Both the position numbers and the translations under genes were made by a program. DNA of 39,178 bases, from positions 1-39,178 of the forward strand of contig CAZRKC010000019.1 in NCBI GenBank assembly GCA_964600665.1. Direction: 5' to 3'. This stretch comes from CAZRKC01 sp964600665. GTDB taxonomy: Bacteria; Bacillota; SLNR01. Under the pieces are notes generated by a model. It saw only the letters and a program-made list of their open reading frames with translations, had not been told where the DNA came from and searched no databases. Position 1 is the first letter of the stretch. Each line of letters starts with the position of its first letter. Shown in pieces: positions 1-7,010 of this stretch.

Positions 1-54
1 CCTTGTAGATCATCTTTAATGAATTCGATGGTCTACTTTGGGAGGGTCAGTTCA
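1..54. mobile_element. Terminus of an IS3-like insertion sequence (left window end)
   Basis: The first 54 bases are the exact reverse complement of the last 54 bases of the window. Read inward from the IS boundary the terminus begins TGAACTGACCCTCCC, which resembles terminal repeats of IS3-family (IS150-like) elements that start TGxACTGxCCC. The IS body would lie to the left, outside the window. No transposase coding can be confirmed in so short a piece, and I cannot tell whether it is the left or right end of the element. Confidence 0.7.
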
Positions 55-122
55 TCACAGGGCTCTTAGAATTTTATTGAACTGCCGTCTTGAATCTTAT
101 GTTATGCGATAAATCTGAAAAA

Positions 123-860
123 TTAAACCAGAGGTAAGTTCGCATTATAACTCATAATTGCATCCTTGGCTTGATTGACCAATCGTGCATCCGGAGGCAT
201 GACACCTTCGAGCTCATAGTCAAACCGTAAAGCCTTCCATTTGTGAACCCCCATGCGATGATAAGGCAGTAATTCAAGGCGTTCCAGATTATCCAAAGTG
301 GACAGAAATTGTGCCAATTGGGTCAGCTGCTTTGGATTATCAGTCCAACCGGGTAAGAGAACTTGCCGTACCCATAAGGGGGTCTTCTTCTTGGAGCTCA
401 GGCGAGCAAATTCCAGAACCGGCGTATTGTTTTGACCAGTTAGCCGAATATGTGCATCTGCGTCCATGTGCTTGATATCGAGCAGAATCAATTCAGCAGC
501 AGAAATCAAGCTTGACGCAGTGTGAAGTGACATAAAACCCGAGGTGTCCAATGCGGAGTGGATACCTTCTTGGCGGCATGTTTCCAATAGGCGAAGGCTA
601 AAATCTGGTTGCAGCCCTGGCTCGCCACCAGATAAAGTCACTCCGCCTTTTGATGTTGTATGGTATGTTCGATAGCGGCGAATGTGGGCCATTAACGCTG
701 AGACCGACCAGGTTTCACCACCGATTGGATTCCATGTGTCTGGATTATGGCAATATTGACATCGAAGCGGACATCCTTGAAAAAATATTACGGTACGAAT
801 ACCAGGGCCGTCCAATGTACCTAAAGACTCGATGCTGTGGATTTTCCCTTTCGCCTCCAT
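123..860 (-). CDS. pflA: Pyruvate formate-lyase activating enzyme (radical SAM)
   Basis: A 245-aa radical-SAM activase that installs the glycyl radical on PFL using S-adenosylmethionine and a [4Fe-4S] cluster. The cluster motif CxxxCxxC is visible at residues 30-37 (CPLRCQYC), following the family segment GTLDGPGIRTVIFFQGCP; the SGGEPGLQP stretch near residue 78 fits the SAM-binding GGE motif. The length is normal for the family. It lies 68 bp downstream of pflB on the same strand, with a strong GGAGG ribosome-binding site just before its ATG, so both are probably co-transcribed from the riboswitch-controlled promoter near 3313-3340. It should act in the cytoplasm and only under anaerobic conditions. 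No clear terminator is visible between its stop and the IS end. Confidence 0.95.
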   Translation of the reverse strand: MEAKGKIHSIESLGTLDGPGIRTVIFFQGCPLRCQYCHNPDTWNPIGGETWSVSALMAHIRRYRTYHTTSKGGVTLSGGEPGLQPDFSLRLLETCRQEGIHSALDTSGFMSLHTASSLISAAELILLDIKHMDADAHIRLTGQNNTPVLEFARLSSKKKTPLWVRQVLLPGWTDNPKQLTQLAQFLSTLDNLERLELLPYHRMGVHKWKALRFDYELEGVMPPDARLVNQAKDAIMSYNANLPLV

Positions 861-928
861 CGTTTTCCCTCCTTCGATTCCTGCAGATAGTCTGTCAGAT
901 TGTTAACGCATCGGATGACATGAATGTG

Positions 929-3172
929 TCATGATATCGAACTATGAAAAGTACGGGCAATGACCTCTTGTTGTTGCTGTCGCGACAATTTGTGGAAGTG
1001 AACCGCATAACCTGAAACCCGGATCGTCAATTGAGGGTGTGCTTCGGGGTGATCCATGGCGTGAAGAAGCGTCGTTTTGTCAAGGACATTAACATTCAGA
1101 TGATGGGCTTTCTGAGAAAAGAAACCGCTTAATACGGAAGTCAGATTATTAACCTGCTCAGATTGAGTCCGGCCAAGTGCTGCTGGCACAATGGAAAATG
1201 TGCAAGAAATTCCGTCAAGACAATGCTTATATGGAAGTTTTGCCATGGAATTGAGCGATGCCAATGCACCCTGCCGATCCCGGCCATGCATGGGATTTGC
1301 ACCAGGGGCGAAGGGTTCTCCTCGTTTTCTGCCATCAGGAGTTGAACCCGTTTTTTGCCCATATACCACATTTGAAGTAATGGTTAAGACAGATAATGTT
1401 GGACGCGCTTTTCTGTAAATCGCATGGACATGCAATTGAGATTCGAAATAGGATACCAAATTGCAGGCAATCTGATCGACTTGATCATCATCATTACCAA
1501 AACGAGGATAATCACCATGGACTTCATACTCAACAATGAGACCCTCCGGGTTTAATACCGGTTTGACAGAAGCGAATTTGATTGCACTGAGGGAATCTGT
1601 CGTAACAGATAAACCCGCTATACCAAAGGCCATGAAACGGCTTATTTGAGAGTCATGTAATGCCATTTGGAGTGATTCGTAGGCATACTTATCATGCATA
1701 TAGTGAATGATATTCATGGTATTCACATATGTTTTGCAAATCCAGTCCATATAAAACTGAAATCGTTCTGAAACATCCTTGTAATTAAGGTAGTTATCGT
1801 TCATAACCGGCATCTGAGGTCCGATCTGTTCTCCAGTCAATTCATCTCGTCCGCCATTGATCGCCACAAGAAGGAGTTTCGCCAGGTTGCATCGTGCACC
1901 GAAGAATTGCATCTGTTTACCCAGTTTCATCGCGGATACACAGCAGGCGATTCCATAATCATCTCCAAATTCAGGGCGCATTAAGTCATCGCTTTCATAT
2001 TGAATCGCGCTAGTTTTCATAGTAACCCGCGCGCAGTATGCTTTAAAGGTATTTGGTAGTTGATCGGACCAAAGGACTGTCAGATTAGGTTCGGGAGCAG
2101 GCCCCAAATTCGTCAAGGTATGCAAAAAGCGATAGGATGTTGGTGTGACGAGCGGGCGACCATCCAACCCAATTCCACCAATTGCTTCCGTGATCCAGAC
2201 AGGATCCCCCGCAAACAGTTCGTTGTAATCTGGTGTTCGAAGTTGGCGCACCAGACGGAGTTTAATGACAAGTTGGTCAATGAGTTCTTGAGCAGCTGTC
2301 TCATCAAGATAACCGCTATCAATGTCGCGTTGAATATATATATCCAGGAATGTACTGGTGCGTCCAAAGGACATTGCGGCACCATTCTGTTCTTTAACTG
2401 CCCCCAGATACGCAAAATAGAGCCATTGAATCGCTTCACGGGCTGACACAGCAGGGATACTGATATCAAAACCATATCCTGCAGCCATTCGTTTCAACGC
2501 ATTCAATGCCTCTATCTGATCGTGAATTTCTTCCCGGTAACGGATAATATCTTCAGTCATTGCTCCATCATTGCAATCTGCCAGATCGGTCTCTTTTTGT
2601 TGAATCAGATAGTCCACCCCATACAATGGGACACGTCGGTAATCACCAATGATTCGACCGCGCCCGTAAGCATCTGGCAAGCCGGTGATTAAACCCACCT
2701 TGCGAAGTTTTAGAATTTCTGGGGAATATACCGCAAACACACCCTCGTTATGTGTTCGTCGGTAATGATTGAATGTGGATCGAACATGCGGATCGACTTC
2801 ATACCCGTAGGCACGACAAGCTTGTTCAGTCATTCTGATGCCACCATAGGGGTTTATCGCGCGCTTCAATGGAGCGTTTGTCTGTAAACCGAAAACCAAT
2901 TCTTTATGCCGATTGATATATCCAGGTTGGTGGGTATCGACACCCGTTACGGTCACTGTATCGACATCCAATACACCACCTCGTGCTTGTTCGGCACAAA
3001 GAAGCCTTTCACAATCTGCCCATAAAGATCGCGTTAAAGGGGTTGGATCGGAGAGAAAACCTTCGTCACCATCATACGGGCGATAGTTGTTCTGAATGAA
3101 GTCCCTGACATCGACTGTTTGCATCCAAATGCCTTCTTTGAATCCAAACCATGCTTTGGTCAATATATTCAT
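929..3172 (-). CDS. pflB: Formate C-acetyltransferase (pyruvate formate-lyase)
   Basis: A 747-aa glycyl-radical enzyme that converts pyruvate plus CoA to acetyl-CoA and formate. It aligns closely with E. coli PflB along its whole length. The catalytic adjacent cysteines are in IACCVSAM, and the radical glycine sits in the C-terminal RVSGYAVHF motif. Other family blocks include GLPDAYGRGRIIGDYRR and TITSNVVYGQKTG. The frame stays open upstream to 3238, but that start lies inside the riboswitch and terminator. The ATG at 3172 has AGGGGG directly against it; a TTG three codons later (3163) has the same ribosome-binding site at ideal spacing and may be the true start. Its leader holds a ZTP riboswitch and an intrinsic terminator, tying formate production to purine and one-carbon status. 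pflA follows. Confidence 0.96.
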   Translation of the reverse strand: MNILTKAWFGFKEGIWMQTVDVRDFIQNNYRPYDGDEGFLSDPTPLTRSLWADCERLLCAEQARGGVLDVDTVTVTGVDTHQPGYINRHKELVFGLQTNAPLKRAINPYGGIRMTEQACRAYGYEVDPHVRSTFNHYRRTHNEGVFAVYSPEILKLRKVGLITGLPDAYGRGRIIGDYRRVPLYGVDYLIQQKETDLADCNDGAMTEDIIRYREEIHDQIEALNALKRMAAGYGFDISIPAVSAREAIQWLYFAYLGAVKEQNGAAMSFGRTSTFLDIYIQRDIDSGYLDETAAQELIDQLVIKLRLVRQLRTPDYNELFAGDPVWITEAIGGIGLDGRPLVTPTSYRFLHTLTNLGPAPEPNLTVLWSDQLPNTFKAYCARVTMKTSAIQYESDDLMRPEFGDDYGIACCVSAMKLGKQMQFFGARCNLAKLLLVAINGGRDELTGEQIGPQMPVMNDNYLNYKDVSERFQFYMDWICKTYVNTMNIIHYMHDKYAYESLQMALHDSQISRFMAFGIAGLSVTTDSLSAIKFASVKPVLNPEGLIVEYEVHGDYPRFGNDDDQVDQIACNLVSYFESQLHVHAIYRKARPTLSVLTITSNVVYGQKTGSTPDGRKRGEPFAPGANPMHGRDRQGALASLNSMAKLPYKHCLDGISCTFSIVPAALGRTQSEQVNNLTSVLSGFFSQKAHHLNVNVLDKTTLLHAMDHPEAHPQLTIRVSGYAVHFHKLSRQQQQEVIARTFHSSIS

Positions 3173-3198
3173 CCCCCTATTCAGTCTAGGCGGATAAG

Positions 3199-3232
3199 AA
3201 AAACCGCCCGGGAATATAATTGCCCAGGCGGT
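3199..3232 (-). terminator. Intrinsic terminator of the pflB riboswitch
   Basis: On the minus strand ACCGCCTGGG pairs with CCCGGGCGGT: ten base pairs with one T-G wobble and a 10-nt loop, followed by a run of five T. The 5' arm is the conserved CCGCCTGGGC segment of the ZTP aptamer. Ligand binding and terminator folding are therefore mutually exclusive, as expected of a transcriptional ON switch. Confidence 0.85.
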
Positions 3233-3293
3233 CGGCATAGCGTACAGATCGCACTCCCTGTGGTTATATCCACTTCCGCCAGTTATGCGATCC
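3222..3293 (-). promoter_or_regulatory. ZTP riboswitch (pfl motif) in the pflB leader
   Basis: The minus strand matches the remembered ZTP/pfl-motif consensus. The P1 helix is GATCGCA (from 3292) paired with TGCGATC (to 3247). Inside it are the conserved ACTGGCGGAAG, a small GTGG/CCAC hairpin and the AGGGAGTGCGAT junction. After a linker comes the conserved pseudoknot strand CCGCCTGGGC. The family binds ZTP/ZMP (AICAR phosphates), which accumulate when 10-formyl-THF is scarce. It sits between a strong promoter and pflB, and its 3' strand overlaps the terminator. The identification rests on sequence recall, not a covariance-model search, but the motif blocks and the overlap with the terminator are specific. 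Confidence 0.93.
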
Positions 3294-3312
3294 TTTGTTC
3301 GTTTATACCATT

Positions 3313-3340
3313 AGTATACCATGATAAAACATGTTGTCAA
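3313..3340 (-). promoter_or_regulatory. Sigma-A-type promoter of pflB-pflA
   Basis: On the minus strand TTGACA (3340-3335) and TATACT (3318-3313) are separated by 16 bp. Transcription would start near 3306, about 13 nt before the riboswitch aptamer. Confidence 0.75.
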
Positions 3341-3387
3341 GTTGCTGAAGTGATTAAAAAGTGAATAATTCATGTTAACATTCGGTT

Positions 3388-3400
3388 AATGTTCGGTAAT
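3388..3400 (-). promoter_or_regulatory. PurBox (PurR operator) upstream of the purine operon
   Basis: The minus strand reads ATTACCGAACATT, a full match to the B. subtilis PurBox consensus AWWWCCGAACWWT. A weaker copy in the same orientation lies next to it (core CCGAAT, 3377-3390), and a third CCGAAC core in the opposite orientation is at 3455-3460, in the leader. The box sits just upstream of the purE -35 element and about 50 bp from the pflB -35. In Bacillus, PurR bound to such boxes represses pur transcription and PRPP relieves it. The spacing of the boxes differs from the classic inverted pair, and no purR gene is in the window. Confidence 0.6.
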
Positions 3401-3404
3401 TGCA

Positions 3405-3434
3405 TTGACAAATGCGGCTTGAAATTGTTATCAT
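3405..3434 (+). promoter_or_regulatory. Promoter of the purine operon
   Basis: TTGACA at 3405-3410 and TATCAT at 3429-3434 are separated by 18 bp. The predicted leader before purE is only about 45-50 nt, too short for a guanine riboswitch plus terminator, so control is more likely through the PurBox. Confidence 0.7.
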
Positions 3435-3488
3435 GAAGCAAGAGGAGATATTCTCCGAACATCAATCCATAAATGAGGAGGGTAATCG

Positions 3489-4013
3489 ATGCAGGAAGTC
3501 AAAGTCGGCATTATCATGGGTTCAGATTCAGATCTGTCCGTTATGAAGGATGCTGCAATATTTCTTGAGACACTTCAAATTGGTTATGAGATGACCATAG
3601 CTTCAGCACACCGGGTTCCGGAAAAGGTCATGGATTATGCCAAAACTGCTGAGAGCAGAGGTATCCAAGTGATCATTGCAGGTGCGGGTAAAGCAGCCCA
3701 TCTACCAGGTGTAGTGGCGGCATGCACCATACTGCCGGTGATCGGTGTGCCCTTAAAGAGTTCATTTGGTGATGGTGTGGATTCACTTTATTCCATCGTT
3801 CAGATGCCGTCAGGCGTACCGGTAGCAACGGTTGGAGTCGACGGGGCTAAGAATGCCGGAATATTGGCTGTGCAAATCCTAGCTCAATCAGATCCAGATT
3901 TAAAAGTGAAGTTGCATCAATTCAAAAAAGAGATGGCTGCAGAAGTTGAAAAAAAGGGAGAAAAGCTTAAACAGATCGGATATCGGGATTATCTAGGACA
4001 ACCCGGAAAATAA
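3489..4013 (+). CDS. purE: N5-carboxyaminoimidazole ribonucleotide mutase (class I PurE)
   Basis: A 174-aa PurE that makes CAIR, the carboxylated imidazole intermediate of purine synthesis. MGSDSDLSVM at the N-terminus, SAHRVPE near residue 40 and GAGKAAHLPG near residue 65 are the phosphate- and substrate-binding segments. SAHR and AAHLPG mark class I (bacterial N5-CAIR mutase); class II AIR carboxylases carry SAHK and AGRSNGL instead. Class I enzymes normally need PurK to supply N5-CAIR, yet purK is not in its usual place: purB follows after 20 bp. First gene of the operon, with GAGGAGGG ribosome-binding site. Confidence 0.95.
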   Translation: MQEVKVGIIMGSDSDLSVMKDAAIFLETLQIGYEMTIASAHRVPEKVMDYAKTAESRGIQVIIAGAGKAAHLPGVVAACTILPVIGVPLKSSFGDGVDSLYSIVQMPSGVPVATVGVDGAKNAGILAVQILAQSDPDLKVKLHQFKKEMAAEVEKKGEKLKQIGYRDYLGQPGK

Positions 4014-4033
4014 CCGCGCTTGGAGGGAGTTTC

Positions 4034-5323
4034 ATGATAGAGCGTTATTCACGGAGATCAATGCAAAGTATATGGAATCCGGAAAATAAGTACAAGAAGT
4101 GGCTGGAAGTGGAAATACTCGTTTGCGAAGCATGGGCTGAATTAGGCGTGATTCCCCTTGATGCGGCGCGACACATCCGCGAAAAGGCCACTTTTTCTAT
4201 CGATCGGATTACCGAGCTCGAAGCCGTTCTTCGCCATGATGTGTTGGCTTTCACAACAGCCGTCGGAGAGACAGTAGGTGATGTGTCTCGGTATATTCAT
4301 TTGGGTCTGACTTCATCGGATGTTTTGGACACAGCTCTTGCCTTGCAGATGGTTGAAGCGGCGGATCTTATTCTCGAGGGACTTGGGACTTTGGATGCGG
4401 CAATTTTTGAAAAGATGGAAAGCCACCGAAGAACTGCTATGGTCGGACGTTCACACGGGATTCATGCTGAACCGATAACAGCCGGATTAAAGTTTGCGGT
4501 TTGGTTATCTGCTATTCGTAGAAATCGAGAGCGTATAAAAATCGCCAGAGAGAGCGCACGAGTTGGGAAAATATCAGGAGCTGTGGGAACATATGCAAAT
4601 GTAGATCCGCGCGTTGAGGCATTTGTCTGTGGCAGGCTGGGCTTAAAAGCGATGGATATTTCAACTCAGATCGTACCGAGAGACATCCATGCTGAGTTTA
4701 TGTCGGCGCTCGCATTAGCCGCAAGCACACTGGATATGATTGCCACTGAAATTAGAAGCCTTCAACGTACTGAAATCCGAGAAATGGAAGAACCCTTTGT
4801 CAGCGGACAAAAAGGCTCATCTGCGATGCCCCACAAACAGAACCCCATCACATGCGAACAAATCACCGGCCTTTCCCGAGTGATCAAACATAATGCATCG
4901 GCTGCACTAGACAATATCGTACTCTGGCATGAACGTGATATTAGTCATTCATCTGTTGAGCGTGTCATCTTACCCGACAGTACCATTTTGCTGGACTACT
5001 TGATTCACAAAACATTCCAAGTGGTCAAGGGGTTACGGATCTATCCCGAACATATGGAAAGAAATTTGAACTTGACTGGCGGACTCATATACTCCCAGCA
5101 CCTCTTGTTGTCACTGATCGAAAAGGGTATCAGTCGAGAAGAAGCGTATGCATGGGTTCAGCAGTATGCACTTCGCGCATGGGAGAGTGGCGAAAATTTC
5201 AAAGATATGGTTAGTAGGGACATACGATTTACCCAGATTCTTCCCGAGCTGGATACGTGTTTTGATTTAGATTACCACATGAAGTATGTGGATACGATAA
5301 TCGATCGGTTTAAACAATCATAA
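4034..5323 (+). CDS. purB: Adenylosuccinate lyase
   Basis: A 429-aa member of the fumarase/aspartase superfamily that removes fumarate from SAICAR (to AICAR) and from adenylosuccinate (to AMP), so it acts twice in purine synthesis. The superfamily signature with the mobile catalytic serine loop is visible as GSSAMPHKQNP near residues 261-271. HLGLTSSDVLDTA near residue 90 and RSHGIHAEP near residue 138 are the other substrate-binding blocks. It has normal length and a GGAGGG ribosome-binding site. It lies in the operon between purE and purC, as in Bacillus except for the missing purK. Confidence 0.96.
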   Translation: MIERYSRRSMQSIWNPENKYKKWLEVEILVCEAWAELGVIPLDAARHIREKATFSIDRITELEAVLRHDVLAFTTAVGETVGDVSRYIHLGLTSSDVLDTALALQMVEAADLILEGLGTLDAAIFEKMESHRRTAMVGRSHGIHAEPITAGLKFAVWLSAIRRNRERIKIARESARVGKISGAVGTYANVDPRVEAFVCGRLGLKAMDISTQIVPRDIHAEFMSALALAASTLDMIATEIRSLQRTEIREMEEPFVSGQKGSSAMPHKQNPITCEQITGLSRVIKHNASAALDNIVLWHERDISHSSVERVILPDSTILLDYLIHKTFQVVKGLRIYPEHMERNLNLTGGLIYSQHLLLSLIEKGISREEAYAWVQQYALRAWESGENFKDMVSRDIRFTQILPELDTCFDLDYHMKYVDTIIDRFKQS

Positions 5324-5342
5324 TTGACAAGGGGGCGTTTGC

Positions 5343-6062
5343 ATGAAAATTCTTCAGCAAGTCTATGAAGGCAAAGCGAAAATTGTGCTTGCCACTGAAA
5401 ATCCAGACGAAATGGTAGTACGTTACAAAGATTCAGCCACGGCATTCAATGGGGAAAAAAAGGGGATCATCACCAACAAAGGCATCTACAATCTTAAAAT
5501 TTCTGAAATTTTCTTCAAACTACTGGAGGATCATGGCATCCGTACTCACTTTATCCGCACTTTAAGTGAACGGGATATGCTGGTCAAACAGCTTAGCATC
5601 GTGCCCGTTGAAGTGGTTGTCCGTAACATTGCGGCTGGTAGTTTAGCCAAGCGGTTGGGATTAGAAGAAGGAGTTCTCATGTCCACCCCGATTGTGGAGT
5701 TTTACTACAAGGATGATGCACTGGGTGATCCCATGATTAATCACTACCACATACGCGCTATGAATATGGCATCGTATGAGACAGTTGCCAAAATGGAAGA
5801 GGCTTCATTGAAAATCAATGATATCCTAACCAAGTTCCTTCGCTCTCGCGGGATCATTCTGGTTGACTTCAAACTCGAATTTGGTCTACATCATGGGGAA
5901 GTCTTATTGGGCGACGAAATTTCTCCAGACACCTGTCGCTTTTGGGATGCATCAACAAACGAAAAAATGGATAAAGACCGATTCAGACGAGATTTGGGAA
6001 AAGTGGAAGAAGCATATATTGAAGTGTTGCATCGTATTGAAGGGGGCGAGATCCATGGTTAA
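5343..6062 (+). CDS. purC: Phosphoribosylaminoimidazole-succinocarboxamide synthase (SAICAR synthetase)
   Basis: A 239-aa single-domain enzyme that joins CAIR and aspartate with ATP. The N-terminal YEGKAKIVLAT is the nucleotide-binding start of the family. VEVVVRNIAAGSLAKRLG near residue 85 and DFKLEFGLHHGEVLLGDEISPDTCRFWD near 175-202 are the two family signatures. It is a stand-alone enzyme, not fused to PurE as in animals. Its last 8 bp overlap purS, suggesting translational coupling. Confidence 0.96.
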   Translation: MKILQQVYEGKAKIVLATENPDEMVVRYKDSATAFNGEKKGIITNKGIYNLKISEIFFKLLEDHGIRTHFIRTLSERDMLVKQLSIVPVEVVVRNIAAGSLAKRLGLEEGVLMSTPIVEFYYKDDALGDPMINHYHIRAMNMASYETVAKMEEASLKINDILTKFLRSRGIILVDFKLEFGLHHGEVLLGDEISPDTCRFWDASTNEKMDKDRFRRDLGKVEEAYIEVLHRIEGGEIHG

Positions 6063-6303
6063 GGCGAAGGTGTATGTCACATTGAAGAAAAGTGTATTGG
6101 ATCCTCAGGGAAATGCGGTTCGAAGCGGACTTGAATCGATGGGGTATCATGAAGTGATGGATGTCCGGGTGGGGAAATTCCTGGAGCTGGATTTGGATTT
6201 AGAACGGGAACAAGCCGCAATCCGAGTCAAGGACATGTGCGATCGTCTGCTTGCAAATCCTGTAATCGAAGAATATCGCTTTGAGATAATGGAGGGAGAA
6301 TGA
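6055..6303 (+). CDS. purS: Phosphoribosylformylglycinamidine synthase subunit PurS
   Basis: An 82-aa protein typical of PurS, the small bridging subunit that assembles PurQ and PurL into an active FGAM synthase in Gram-positive bacteria and archaea. The sequence starts MVKAKVYVTLKKSVLDPQG and continues with GYHEVMDVRVGKFLEL, the family pattern. A longer open frame starts inside purC, but the ATG at 6055 is preceded by GGGGGCGAG and matches the family start. It overlaps purC by 8 bp and purQ by 4 bp, so translation of the three is coupled. Confidence 0.94.
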   Translation: MVKAKVYVTLKKSVLDPQGNAVRSGLESMGYHEVMDVRVGKFLELDLDLEREQAAIRVKDMCDRLLANPVIEEYRFEIMEGE

Positions 6304-7010
6304 TGAAATTCGGAGTGATCGTTTTCCCAGGAACGAATGGTGATTTTGACGCGTACCATGCGGTTAAGAATGTTCTCGGTCAGCCAGTGGACTACATTTG
6401 GCACACCACGGAGAATCTGGATGCGTATGACTGTGTCATCCTGCCTGCAGGATTTTCTTACGGAGATTATCTCCGGACGGGTGCGATCGCTCGCTTTTCC
6501 CCGGTAATGCGTGGAATTGAGCGCAATGCTGAAAAAGGAAAACTTGTGCTGGGTATTTGCAACGGTTTTCAAATCCTTCTGGAGGCAGGATTGCTGCCTG
6601 GTGCAGTGCGAAGAAATGCCAGCCTTCAATTTAGGAATATTTTTATTAATCTCCGTGTGGAAAACAATCAATTGCCGTTTACCCACCATTATCAAAAAGG
6701 GCAAGTTCTGAAGCTTGATATTGCGCATGGTGAAGGCAACTATTATGTGGATGATGCGACACTGCAGGAGCTAAAAGCCAATAATCAAATCGTTTTTCGG
6801 TATTGTGCTCCAGATGGTGAGATCACAGATATTTCTAATCCTAATGGTGCTTTGGATAATATTGCCGGGATCTGCAACAGAAAAGGCAATGTTATGGGAA
6901 TGATGCCGCACCCTGAACGTTCCTCAGAATCGATCATCGGATCTGATGATGGATTCAAGATGTTTTCATCAATATTGGCTTATTGGGAAGGACGGGTTAA
7001 TCATGGCTGA
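6300..7010 (+). CDS. purQ: Phosphoribosylformylglycinamidine synthase subunit PurQ (glutaminase)
   Basis: A 236-aa class I glutamine amidotransferase that releases ammonia from glutamine for PurL. The nucleophile cysteine is in LGICNGFQ near residue 86, and the His and Glu of the triad are in MMPHPERSSES near residue 210. FPGTNGDFD and PAGFSYGDYLRTGA are the N-terminal family blocks. Two consecutive ATGs (6300 and 6303) follow a GGAGGGAG ribosome-binding site; either may be used. It overlaps purS and purL. Confidence 0.96.
   Translation: MMKFGVIVFPGTNGDFDAYHAVKNVLGQPVDYIWHTTENLDAYDCVILPAGFSYGDYLRTGAIARFSPVMRGIERNAEKGKLVLGICNGFQILLEAGLLPGAVRRNASLQFRNIFINLRVENNQLPFTHHYQKGQVLKLDIAHGEGNYYVDDATLQELKANNQIVFRYCAPDGEITDISNPNGALDNIAGICNRKGNVMGMMPHPERSSESIIGSDDGFKMFSSILAYWEGRVNHG

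Noticed and set aside
2060..2446. 128-aa open frame antisense to pflB
   Set aside because: It lies fully inside the well-conserved pflB gene, has no ribosome-binding site and no family resemblance.
3435..3488. A guanine (purine) riboswitch upstream of purE
   Set aside because: The leader is only about 50 nt, lacks the aptamer's conserved loops and has no terminator.
3489..4013. Class II PurE (direct AIR carboxylase)
   Set aside because: The motifs SAHR and AAHLPG are those of class I; class II has SAHK and AGRSNGL.
6147..6728. 193-aa open frame on the minus strand across purS and purQ
   Set aside because: It is a shadow of two overlapping conserved genes; the protein has no recognisable domain or start signal.
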